Shown one piece after another: positions 8,312-15,994 of a stretch of DNA of 36,003 bases; positions within the stretch are counted from its first letter, which is position 1, and the number at the start of each line of letters is the position of its first letter. Made by a program: the position numbers and the translations under genes. Under the pieces are notes generated by a model. That model was not told where the DNA came from. It was given only the letters and a program-made list of their open reading frames with translations, and ran no database searches. Source of the DNA: Candidatus Poseidoniales archaeon (GTDB taxonomy: Archaea; Thermoplasmatota; Poseidoniia; Poseidoniales; Poseidoniaceae); the NCBI GenBank assembly GCA_009887095.1, contig QXYC01000025.1:3114-39116 (forward strand). Reading direction: 5' to 3'.

Positions 8312-9130
8312 TCAAAACCCACCAAGGTCGATGATGTAACGGATGGCTACGACGACAATGAGGCCAAGGAAGAGTTGCATGATTCTTGCTTCCGAAAGGT
8401 GTTTCATGCCAAAGTTCGCCCCGCTTCGTGCTCCGAGAAATGTGAGGAATGCGAGGCCTGCAATGAACGGGGCGTCACTTGTCAGTTGTTCGATGGAATC
8501 ACTTGGCAAGAATGCCACATGTGTGACAATCGAAAGCGGAATGACGGCCATCATGAAGTGTAAACTGCTCCCGATCGCCTGGCGAGGTGCAAGGTGGCCA
8601 AAGGCGCGAAGGATGGGGACATAGATTACGCCAGCGCCAATCGCCAACACACTCGACAACATACCGCCTACAGCAGCTCCAAGTCGCAACGGCACTGTTT
8701 CCACCTGCTCATTGCGGCCGATGATCTCACTTTCTCCTTCTGAATCGACCGTCTTCATCTTTTTCACGGATTTCCGAATGGCCCAAATGATCATAACAAG
8801 GCTGAGTAATTTGAACACGTTGTCCAAGTGCTCCCCAATGATGCTGACAATGAACACCCCGGCAACGGCACCAGGGATGGCTCCATAGAGGCCAGTTTTG
8901 ACGATTGCATCATCGACATGCCCTTCTTTTCGATGGGCTAAGCCACTGCCATAACTGACAACAGCGGTGAGTGTCAATGAAGCGGCAATGATCCGTCCAT
9001 CGATGTCCCATCCTGCTCCATAGTGGAGTAAGGGGACGAAAAGCATCCCTCCACCCATGCCAACAGGAGCGAATGCGAATGCAATGAGGAACACGCCGAG
9101 TGCAATTCCAATCATTGCTTCAATCGACAT
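8312..9130 (-). CDS. TauE/SafE (TSUP) family permease
   Basis: The protein has 272 residues and about eight hydrophobic helices in two similar halves. The N-terminal FAPVGMGGGMLFVPLL block and the second-half ICAGVIYVPIL-like block (read here as AIGAGVIYVPIL), followed by AIGSSLHFM, are the repeated glycine-rich motifs of the TSUP/TauE/SafE family (sulfite, sulfonate or other organic anion transport). A charged cytoplasmic loop with KKMKTVDSEGESE separates the halves. Its stop lies one base beyond the stop of the convergent PIN-TPR gene. It is divergent from lemA across about 99 bp. The substrate cannot be told from sequence. Confidence 0.88.
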   Translation of the reverse strand: MSIEAMIGIALGVFLIAFAFAPVGMGGGMLFVPLLHYGAGWDIDGRIIAASLTLTAVVSYGSGLAHRKEGHVDDAIVKTGLYGAIPGAVAGVFIVSIIGEHLDNVFKLLSLVMIIWAIRKSVKKMKTVDSEGESEIIGRNEQVETVPLRLGAAVGGMLSSVLAIGAGVIYVPILRAFGHLAPRQAIGSSLHFMMAVIPLSIVTHVAFLPSDSIEQLTSDAPFIAGLAFLTFLGARSGANFGMKHLSEARIMQLFLGLIVVVAIRYIIDLGGF

Positions 9131-9229
9131 GCAGGCTCACGACAACCATGCCATGCGGTTTGGCTTCAAGATGTTGCCCATACAAGCGCCCACCACATCA
9201 TTGATAGGTTGGGGCGCCATCCTTGTGGT

Positions 9230-9802
9230 ATGGTTGTGCTCATCTTTGCCGGATTTTTTGGCGCCCTCCTCAGTGCAGTGGGCCTTTTGTACATCTGGAC
9301 AACATGGAACCGCTTTGTGAGTCTTGAACTCAATGTCGACAATGCTTGGCAGGACTACGAAAGCGATGTCCTGCTGAAGTACAACATGTTGCCAAACCTT
9401 CACAAGATTGTGAAAGGGTATGCAAAGCACGAAATTCAATTTTTCGAGCAACTTTTCTTGGCCCGACAGGCTGCATCTGGTGCATTGATTGCAAAGAACA
9501 TGGCCAATTTCAACCAAGCGCAAAACGCACTTGCACAAATGACGCCCCGCTTCAACGCCCTGTCTGAGGCTTACCCTGAAGTCAAGGCCGACAAGATGTT
9601 CTTGGACCTCTCACACAAACTTGTCCGGCTCGAAGAGCGCCTTGCTGATCGTCGAGAGTTCTATAATTCCGAAGCAACAACGTGGAACAAAGCTATTCTC
9701 ATGATTCCTGCGAACATCGTGGCCGGAATGAAGGGTTCAAAGGTCCGTGAATTGGTTGATGTTCCAGATCACTACCACCAGAACTACAGCATGGATTTCT
9801 GA
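9230..9802 (+). CDS. lemA: LemA family membrane protein
   Basis: The 190-residue protein has one N-terminal membrane helix (about 2-24), then the LemA helical bundle: FVSLELNVDNAWQDYESDVLLKYNMLPNL and YNSEATTWNKAILMIPANIVAG. The Y-N-x5-YN-like end of the domain and the F-L-x-R-R/N-L-P-N-L region are characteristic of the family. The usual C-terminal F/P-rich tail is short. The ATG at 9230 is preferred over the TTG at 9209, because the longer form only adds a short polar stretch before the TM. LemA proteins are widespread but their molecular role is unclear. They are often linked to peptide export or envelope stress. The next gene starts 31 bp downstream on the same strand. Confidence 0.85.
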   Translation: MVVLIFAGFFGALLSAVGLLYIWTTWNRFVSLELNVDNAWQDYESDVLLKYNMLPNLHKIVKGYAKHEIQFFEQLFLARQAASGALIAKNMANFNQAQNALAQMTPRFNALSEAYPEVKADKMFLDLSHKLVRLEERLADRREFYNSEATTWNKAILMIPANIVAGMKGSKVRELVDVPDHYHQNYSMDF

Positions 9803-9833
9803 CCCCACGGTAAGTCAACGGATTGGTGTTCGA

Positions 9834-11240
9834 ATGTTTTTGGTGTTTGGTTCGAATCCTCTCGCTGTTCGACTAAGCCGATGGTGTGCGCAACGCCAAC
9901 GCTGTGTCTTGGTCGGTTTGGCTTCGACGCTTCCTGAAACTGAACCGATTGAACAATGTGAAATCATTGCACTTCCATCGGCCATGCCCCTGTCGTCGCT
10001 GCCATTGGACTCGCACAAACCAACCGCCATTCTCTTGATTGATCCAAACGCCTTGGAAAGCGAACAGCCGATTGAATCCATACGAAACCATTGGGGCGAT
10101 GTTCCAATTTTGACCACGTTGCCATTACAAGGCGATGGAGTCGACCTCATCAGCGTGGACGATGTTTCGTTCTCAGCAATGCAAGACCGCATTCGCTCTT
10201 GGGAGCGAAAAGACGGGGCATCGGTGCTGCATCACTACCTCGCTTCGGTGCCCGAAGGTTCCAATGTGGCCATTTTCTGTCATGATAATCCTGACCCGGA
10301 TGCTCTTGGTGCTGGATTAGCAATGTTTGAACTCTGTGCCTCCATGGGGTTGAGCCCCAATCTCTACCACGGTGGACTCATTGAACACCAGCAAAATCGA
10401 GCCATGGTGCGTGTCTTGGATGTTCCAGCACGCCGGTTGATACTCGACTGGGAAGTGAATGACATCCTTCGTGATGCTGCGGTTGTCATCACGGTGGACT
10501 TCCACCGCCCTGGCGCTAATAACATCCTTCCAGAAGATTGCGTCCCTCACATCGTTATTGACCACCATGCTTCAGAAGGTGTTGCAGCGGATCTTTCGAT
10601 GGTTCACCCAGAATTCTCGGCGACGTCCTCACTCGTGGCCAGTCTCCTGATGGAGCAAGCATTCGAAATGACGCCACGGGTCGCCACCGCACTTGCGTTT
10701 GGGATCCGCACGGACACACTTGGATTCACTCGACATTTCAATCCGGTCGACATTCGTGCCCTTTCGTGGTTGAATGCATGGGTCGACGATGATATGATGC
10801 GCTCTATAGAGGAGCCGCCTCGCTCGGTTGAGACGCTCGAAGCATTTGCTGAAGCGCTCCAAGAACGAAAGCAATTCCAAACCACCGTTCTTGCACCGCT
10901 CTCAAGCCTACCAAATCGGGATGCTTTAGCTCAAATAGCAGATTTCCTTCTGCCGACCGAGGGTGTCGATTTGGTGGTTGTCTACGGTGTACGGCGCAAC
11001 AAAGTGATTCTTTCAGCGCGAACCACCAACACCGAAATCCATCTTGGGCGGATGCTTTCGGAGCATTGGAAGCAAGGCCAAGCGGGGGGTCACAAAGCGC
11101 TTGCAGGTGGTCAAATCTTGTTTGAATCACTGCTAGGGGACGTTCCAACCGATGTGGACGAAGCCAGCCGTGCTGCTCTTGTAGCCATGACAACCGAACT
11201 TCAATCGCTGTTTTCCGGGGAGGATGAGGCTGATGTCTGA
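9834..11240 (+). CDS. Rossmann (TrkA-N-like) - DHH - DHHA1 phosphoesterase
   Basis: The protein is 468 residues from the ATG at 9834. The longer frame back to 9747 overlaps lemA and is rejected. The N-terminus FLVFGSNPLAVRLSRW is a Rossmann-like nucleotide-binding turn resembling TrkA-N/RCK domains, though the glycine pattern is degenerate. From about 140 the DHH phosphoesterase follows: CHDNPDPDALG (H150, D151, D154, D156), VDFHRPG, IDHHAS (243-245 DHH) and GIRTDTLGF. The DHHA1 substrate-binding part has QAGGHKALAGG at 417-426. Relatives (NrnA, GdpP, RecJ-like) hydrolyse nanoRNA, pAp or cyclic dinucleotides. Archaeal proteins of this architecture are mostly uncharacterised. It overlaps the TraB-family gene by 8 bp, indicating coupling. 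Confidence 0.88.
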   Translation: MFLVFGSNPLAVRLSRWCAQRQRCVLVGLASTLPETEPIEQCEIIALPSAMPLSSLPLDSHKPTAILLIDPNALESEQPIESIRNHWGDVPILTTLPLQGDGVDLISVDDVSFSAMQDRIRSWERKDGASVLHHYLASVPEGSNVAIFCHDNPDPDALGAGLAMFELCASMGLSPNLYHGGLIEHQQNRAMVRVLDVPARRLILDWEVNDILRDAAVVITVDFHRPGANNILPEDCVPHIVIDHHASEGVAADLSMVHPEFSATSSLVASLLMEQAFEMTPRVATALAFGIRTDTLGFTRHFNPVDIRALSWLNAWVDDDMMRSIEEPPRSVETLEAFAEALQERKQFQTTVLAPLSSLPNRDALAQIADFLLPTEGVDLVVVYGVRRNKVILSARTTNTEIHLGRMLSEHWKQGQAGGHKALAGGQILFESLLGDVPTDVDEASRAALVAMTTELQSLFSGEDEADV

Positions 11241-12402
11241 ACCGCCTATGTTTGATCGCTCAGATCGAGTCCGCGTCATCGGTACGGCTCACATCTCGAG
11301 TTCCAGTGTGGCGGCTGTTAAAGCACAAATCGAGGCCTTCCAACCGGACATTGTCGCCGTTGAGTTATGCGCTTCACGTCACAGTGCTCTCACATCCAAC
11401 CGTCGCTTGGACAAGGAAGGGCTGCTCAAGGTGGTCAAAGAAGGAAAAGCACCACTCGTGATGCTCCAATCCTTGCTGGCCGCAGAGCAGCGTAAAATGG
11501 GTCTTGACGAAGGTGAGCAGCCAGGAGCAGAATTGCTTGCTGCTGTCAAAACTGCTGAAGAAGCAAACCTCGAGGTTGCCCTCATCGATCGTGATATACA
11601 AACCACATTGCGAAGGGCTTGGAAGCGGATGAAATTCTTTGAGAAGGTCAAGATTCTTTGGTCCCTCCTTGGTGATGACGAGGATGAGGACGCACCCGAA
11701 GTTTCGCAATTGCTTGAAGATCAAGACTTGTTGACCTCCCTGATGGAAGAACTCAAGACATTTTCACCGGGTGCCGGAGCCGTTCTAATCGATGAACGTG
11801 ATGCGTACCTCGCTGGGAAAATCGCTGCGCTGGAACAAAGCAGCGACCTACGAATCCTCGCCGTTGTCGGCGCCGGCCACCTCAAAGGCATTGAAGCCCA
11901 TTTGAATGAATCCACTCAACCTCAAGAAGCCGAACTCAAGGAACTTGAAGTGTTGCCAAAACGCGGACGTTTTGCGAAAGCCATACCTTGGATTCTCCCC
12001 GTTCTGGTGATGGGAATGGTGGCTTACTTTGCTTCTCAAGGCGATGCTGAAGATTTGTTGACCCTGTTTACCGTATGGACGGCTGCCAACGCAGTGTTTG
12101 CAGCCCTTGGTTGTATCATCGCTCGTGGCCACCCACTTGCAATCCTCACTGCCGCACTTGCTTCTCCGATCACCTCATTGAATCCAACGCTTGCCGCAGG
12201 GTGGTTTGCTGGCTATGTACAATTGAAACTCAGGGAGCCGACAGCCGAAGATTTGCAGAATTTCTTGAAAATGGACGATTTAGGCATGTTCTGGTCGAAT
12301 CGGGCCGGGCGGGTGTTGCTGGTCACGGCTCTGACAAACCTTGGGAGCATGGCTGGTGCCTGGGTGGCAGCGGCTGGCTATCTCGGTGGATTAGGCAACT
12401 AG
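11233..12402 (+). CDS. TraB/PrgY family membrane protein
   Basis: The 389-residue protein carries RVIGTAHIS with GTAH at 17-20, VAVELCASR (E44, R49) and VVGAGHLKGI at about 211-220. These are the paired His and Glu motifs of the TraB/Tiki/erythromycin-esterase-like fold. Several C-terminal hydrophobic segments (about 250-268, 280-296, 303-330, 360-385) anchor it to the membrane. Enterococcal TraB/PrgY lowers pheromone activity, and metalloprotease activity has been shown for the related Tiki proteins. The archaeal function is unknown. The ATG at 11233 has GGAGG 9 nt upstream. The ATG at 11224 is directly abutted by that site and is less likely. The gene overlaps the DHH gene at its start and shares its stop site with folP on the other strand. 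Confidence 0.87.
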   Translation: MSEPPMFDRSDRVRVIGTAHISSSSVAAVKAQIEAFQPDIVAVELCASRHSALTSNRRLDKEGLLKVVKEGKAPLVMLQSLLAAEQRKMGLDEGEQPGAELLAAVKTAEEANLEVALIDRDIQTTLRRAWKRMKFFEKVKILWSLLGDDEDEDAPEVSQLLEDQDLLTSLMEELKTFSPGAGAVLIDERDAYLAGKIAALEQSSDLRILAVVGAGHLKGIEAHLNESTQPQEAELKELEVLPKRGRFAKAIPWILPVLVMGMVAYFASQGDAEDLLTLFTVWTAANAVFAALGCIIARGHPLAILTAALASPITSLNPTLAAGWFAGYVQLKLREPTAEDLQNFLKMDDLGMFWSNRAGRVLLVTALTNLGSMAGAWVAAAGYLGGLGN

Positions 12403-13265
12403 GCAAGTGCATCAAGCACATTCAGCATGTCCACGTGCTCACTGACATCGTGAACACGAAGCAGGTCAATCCCCTCATAATGCGCAAGTGCGGCGACAGC
12501 AAGGGTGCCTGCTAAGCGGTCGCTTGTGTTCGAACGCCCTGTCAATTCACCAATCATTGATTTTCTAGAGACGCCCCACAACAATGCAAACCCTTCAATG
12601 CCTCGAAGTTGGTTGTGATTCTGCAACAACTCGATGTTATGGTCGAGCGTTTTTCCAAACCCAATTCCCGGATCAAGAGCAATCAACTCCTCAGGGTGGC
12701 CAGCGGATTTGAGCGCCCGAGCCGTCTCAAGTAATTGTTCACTTACTTCCTTGGTGCAATTCGAATAGGATGGTTTTTCTTGCATGGTTCCGGGTTCGCC
12801 CTGCATGTGCATGATGCAAACACCACATTTTGCTTGGAGGACAAGTTCGACCATGCGAGGGTCGCGAAGTCCTGAGACATCATTGATCAAATCAGCCCCG
12901 GCTTCGATGGCCGCTCGGGCCACATCCGCTCGTCTTGTGTCGATTGAAATTAATCCGGAGGGGTTTGCCTCCCTGAGCCCTCGGATCACCGGAACGACGC
13001 GTTCTATCTCCTCTTCTGGCAAGACGGGTTCTGCGCCAGGGCGAGTTGATTCACCCCCAATGTCAAGCCACTTGGCGCCATCCTCCCACATTGCTAATCC
13101 GGTTTGAACCGCTTGTTGTGTGCTTGCCAAGCGGCTTGCCTCATGGAAGGAGTCTGGCGTGATGTTGAGCACACCCATGACGTGGTAGCCGCAGCCTTCC
13201 ATTCGACGCAATCCATCAGAAATTTCCTTTCGGCGTTTCAAATTGGGTCCGAAGGTTGCCTCCAT
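12399..13265 (-). CDS. folP: Dihydropteroate synthase
   Basis: This 288-residue protein has the complete FolP signature on a TIM barrel. GVLNITPDSF is at 31-40, followed by DIGGESTRPGA, LISIDTRRADVA, LINDVSGL, ALDPGIGFGK, LLWGVSRKSMIGE and a final LRVHDV. It condenses 6-hydroxymethyl-7,8-dihydropterin pyrophosphate with p-aminobenzoate to give dihydropteroate, a step usual in bacteria and seen in a few archaeal lineages. The start at 13265 has GGGGG a few bases upstream. A shorter start at residue 22 is possible. FolB lies about 19 kb away in this window and a PCD-type pterin dehydratase about 12.5 kb away, so the pathway is present but not clustered. Confidence 0.95.
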   Translation of the reverse strand: MEATFGPNLKRRKEISDGLRRMEGCGYHVMGVLNITPDSFHEASRLASTQQAVQTGLAMWEDGAKWLDIGGESTRPGAEPVLPEEEIERVVPVIRGLREANPSGLISIDTRRADVARAAIEAGADLINDVSGLRDPRMVELVLQAKCGVCIMHMQGEPGTMQEKPSYSNCTKEVSEQLLETARALKSAGHPEELIALDPGIGFGKTLDHNIELLQNHNQLRGIEGFALLWGVSRKSMIGELTGRSNTSDRLAGTLAVAALAHYEGIDLLRVHDVSEHVDMLNVLDALA

Positions 13266-13316
13266 GTTCCCCCGGACGGTGACAGAATTGATAAGTTGTG
13301 GCTGTGAAGTCTACCT

Positions 13317-13958
13317 ATGTCGCAGGGGGGCGTTGATGATTCTCATCCAACAAATCCCGAAGCAGATGGTTACGTAGCCGGGCCCGGGGACGAACACAGC
13401 CTACGACTTGCGTTCAGATTGATGTCTCGTTTCGGTGTGAAAAGCAGCGATGAAATTTATGACTTGATCAACAAAAAAGGGTACTATGGCGGCATCCTAA
13501 TCGCCTCGATTATTCTGGGCTGGTGGGGCCTTATCTCTGAAGGCGGCGACGACGCTGCACTCGCAACCTCCTTCTTGTGGGAATTGAATTATCTCCAAAT
13601 GGCGATTTCTGTTGGCCTGTTCGGTTTTCTTTCCTCAGGCCTCACTTCGACGGCCAAGGAAAAGGGGCAATTGATGAATTCCCTCCTGTCAGGAGCCATG
13701 CTCATCGTGTGTGGATTCTTTGTTGTGGAGCCGCTCTTCTATGGTCTCACTGGCGATGAAATTACCACACAAACCGGATTTTGGCGTTCCAGTCGCCTTC
13801 TTGGATTGTTCATCGGTGTCACATTTTGCGCTAAATTCCTCGTGGAAGCTTGGCACCTGTATTGGGTGAGGAAATTCCTCGAATCAAGGGGCATCATCAT
13901 CACGGACAACACTGCTTCGGAACAAGGTACACTTTTCGAAGGCGATGTCATGGAGTGA
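13317..13958 (+). CDS. Uncharacterised four-helix membrane protein
   Basis: I do not recognise this 213-residue protein. A polar N-terminus of about 50 residues is followed by four predicted membrane segments at about 57-74, 88-108, 120-142 and 158-180. It ends in a short acidic tail. The short charged loop TAKEKGQ between TM2 and TM3 and the tail are the only notable soluble parts, and no catalytic motif is visible. It is divergent from folP across 51 bp and is followed by Trm56 on the same strand with a 26-bp gap. Either cotranscription with the tRNA methyltransferase and carAB or simple neighbourliness is possible. Confidence 0.75.
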   Translation: MSQGGVDDSHPTNPEADGYVAGPGDEHSLRLAFRLMSRFGVKSSDEIYDLINKKGYYGGILIASIILGWWGLISEGGDDAALATSFLWELNYLQMAISVGLFGFLSSGLTSTAKEKGQLMNSLLSGAMLIVCGFFVVEPLFYGLTGDEITTQTGFWRSSRLLGLFIGVTFCAKFLVEAWHLYWVRKFLESRGIIITDNTASEQGTLFEGDVME

Positions 13959-13984
13959 CTACGGGTCGCTTTGATGAACGATGA

Positions 13985-14566
13985 ATGGTTGGAATGTTCA
14001 TGTCAGGAGAGCGACTGGATGTTTTGCGCCTTGGGTACCGCCTCGGCAGGGACCCGCGCATCACTACGCACCTGGCACTCGTGAGCCGTGCTCTTGGTGC
14101 AGACCGATTTTTGCTCGCAGGCGATGAAGATGCAAAAATGTTCGAGAACCTTGAATCCGTGGCCGACCGATTTGGCTCAGGCATGTCTTGTGCCCATGTT
14201 CACGGGCCGATGGGGTGGTTGCGACGCTTTGTGGAAGAAGATGCAGGTGACGGTGAACCCGGTGTCGCCGTTCACCTCACAATGTACGGAGAGCCCTTCC
14301 GTCAAGCCATTCCTCGCATCCGTCGAGATCGCCCAATGGTCGTGATCGTCGGAGGTGCGAAAGTTCCTGGTGATGTTTACAAGTACAGTCAGTACAATCT
14401 GGCTGTTGGAAATCAACCCCACTCAGAAGTGGCTGCATTGGCTCTGTTTTTGGATGCCTGGCATGGTGAATCTGGAAGTGAACGGTCGTTCGATGATGCA
14501 CGATTAATCATCCAGCCGACGGCAAGCGGCAAGCATGTAAGGGATTTAGATCGTGAAGAAGAGTAA
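13985..14566 (+). CDS. tRNA (cytidine(56)-2'-O)-methyltransferase (Trm56/aTrm56)
   Basis: This 193-residue protein shows the archaeal aTrm56 (COG1303) blocks. LDVLRLGYRLGRDPRITTHL is at the N-terminus, VHLTMYGEPF in the middle, and VVIVGGAKVPGDVY with the QPHSEVAALALFLDAW knot region near the end. It is a SPOUT methyltransferase that methylates the 2'-hydroxyl of C56 in the T-loop of tRNAs, an archaea-specific modification, so it is a strong taxonomic marker. ATGs at 13994 and 14000 are alternative starts. The last would put the conserved VLRLG block about 8 residues from the N-terminus, as is usual. Confidence 0.93.
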   Translation: MVGMFMSGERLDVLRLGYRLGRDPRITTHLALVSRALGADRFLLAGDEDAKMFENLESVADRFGSGMSCAHVHGPMGWLRRFVEEDAGDGEPGVAVHLTMYGEPFRQAIPRIRRDRPMVVIVGGAKVPGDVYKYSQYNLAVGNQPHSEVAALALFLDAWHGESGSERSFDDARLIIQPTASGKHVRDLDREEE

Positions 14567-14659
14567 GCACACGGTTACTCATGCGCAGTGTGTCTGTTAT
14601 TTCACGAAATACGCAGTGTTTTCGAGCAAACTGGTCATCCGGTTTCCAACCCAATCATT

Positions 14660-15994
14660 ATGGGTGTCCGTTTTCGACCAAAACTGATGTCGGAAGTCAA
14701 TGTTGGTTCTGGCTCATTCAGTCCCGGCCAAAACCGACGTGGTGTGGTTGCCGCTCCTTCCTTTTTGGATGCAGCAGATCGTCTCTCAAGTGGTGAAGAA
14801 TTACCGCAAGGTGCTCGTGGGGATGGGGTGCTCTTGACCGCTGACGGCGGTCGTTACACCGGGACCCTCTTCGGCGCCCGTGCTCATGGTGAGGGGGAAT
14901 TGGTGTTTACGACGGGAATGATGGGGTATCAAGAGTCATTGACCGATCCCTCATTCGCAGGACAGGTCTTGACCTTCACCTATCCTTTGATTGGAAACTA
15001 TGGTGTGCACAACGGGGCCTCCGAATCGAACTCAGTGTGGCCAAGAGGCGTGGTTGTTCGCCATGCGATGTCCCAACCAGACCACCGTTTCTCGATTGGA
15101 ACTGTGGATGAACTGCTTCGTTCCCATGGCGTGCCAGGGATTGAGAACATTGACACTCGGGCCATTACCCGCAGGGTTCGGGAACTTGGGACCGTGTTGT
15201 GTGTCTTTGGCCCCGTTGAAGACGAGGCTCTTCTCAAAACCAAACTGGCGAACCTCACATCCCCTGAACTCGAAGACCTTGTTGATGATGTCTCCATCAA
15301 TGAAGCTGTAATTCTAAATCCGGGTGCCCTCGATGATTTAGACCGTCCACTGCCACGCCTTGGTGCTCTTGATTGTGGCATTAAGTACAACATTCTCCGC
15401 AACTTATGCGAGCATTTCGAAGTGGTTTGGTGCCCACCTGAAACACCTTTTGCAGTGCTTCGTGATGAATATCAAATCGATGCCTTGTTCTGCTCAAACG
15501 GCCCAGGTGACCCTGCACATCCGGGCAAGGCAACGCAGGCTCGAGCAACATTGGCAAAAGCCGTTCGTGATCGGATGCCAGTGATGGGCATTTGTCTTGG
15601 CCACCAGTTGATGGGTCTTGCGTCGGGTCTTCAAACCTACAAGATGCGTTACGGTCACCGTGGTGCAAATCAGCCAGTCGTTGACTTGGTCACAGGCTCG
15701 GTCTCAATCACAAGCCAAAACCACGGGTTTGCTGTGGCGGATCCAGACGCTGGTATGCTTGCTGCTCATCCTTCCGGGGCTTGCTCACCTCCCGGCGAGA
15801 ACATGCACGGCGCTGAGGTACAAGTCCGCTATGTTAATGCCAATGACCGGACTGTGGAAGGGCTTGACCTCGTTGGTCACCCCTCGTTCACCGTTCAATT
15901 TCACCCCGAGGCTTGCCCGGGTCCCCATGACGCTGCTCCACTGTTTGGGCGATTCCGTTCGATCGTTGACGAACACCTCGGAGGTGCTGCTTGA
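14660..15994 (+). CDS. carA: Carbamoyl-phosphate synthase small (glutaminase) subunit
   Basis: It encodes the amidotransferase subunit that hydrolyses glutamine and channels ammonia to CarB for pyrimidine and arginine synthesis. The N-terminal CarA domain runs from LLTADGGRYTGTLFG through GYQESLTDPSFAGQ and GIENIDTRAITRRVRE. The class I glutaminase has VMGICLGHQLMG (nucleophile cysteine), the QNHGFAV block, and QFHPEACPGP (His and Glu of the triad). The start is uncertain. From 14660 or the ATG at 14687 the protein has about 45-55 residues before the conserved domain, more than E. coli CarA. A GTG at 14828 would give a canonical length. The carA stop overlaps the carB start by one base. Confidence 0.93.
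   Translation: MGVRFRPKLMSEVNVGSGSFSPGQNRRGVVAAPSFLDAADRLSSGEELPQGARGDGVLLTADGGRYTGTLFGARAHGEGELVFTTGMMGYQESLTDPSFAGQVLTFTYPLIGNYGVHNGASESNSVWPRGVVVRHAMSQPDHRFSIGTVDELLRSHGVPGIENIDTRAITRRVRELGTVLCVFGPVEDEALLKTKLANLTSPELEDLVDDVSINEAVILNPGALDDLDRPLPRLGALDCGIKYNILRNLCEHFEVVWCPPETPFAVLRDEYQIDALFCSNGPGDPAHPGKATQARATLAKAVRDRMPVMGICLGHQLMGLASGLQTYKMRYGHRGANQPVVDLVTGSVSITSQNHGFAVADPDAGMLAAHPSGACSPPGENMHGAEVQVRYVNANDRTVEGLDLVGHPSFTVQFHPEACPGPHDAAPLFGRFRSIVDEHLGGAA

Noticed and set aside
7711-8325. 204-residue antisense frame at the end of the PIN-TPR gene
   Set aside because: The sense frame has clear PIN and TPR features and typical composition. The antisense frame has no motif.
10803-10812. CTATAGA/TCTATAG palindromes scattered through the window (also near 3218, 17417, 23443, 27553, 35318)
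   Set aside because: Most copies are inside conserved genes with no fixed spacing, so they are not a credible repeat family or operator set.
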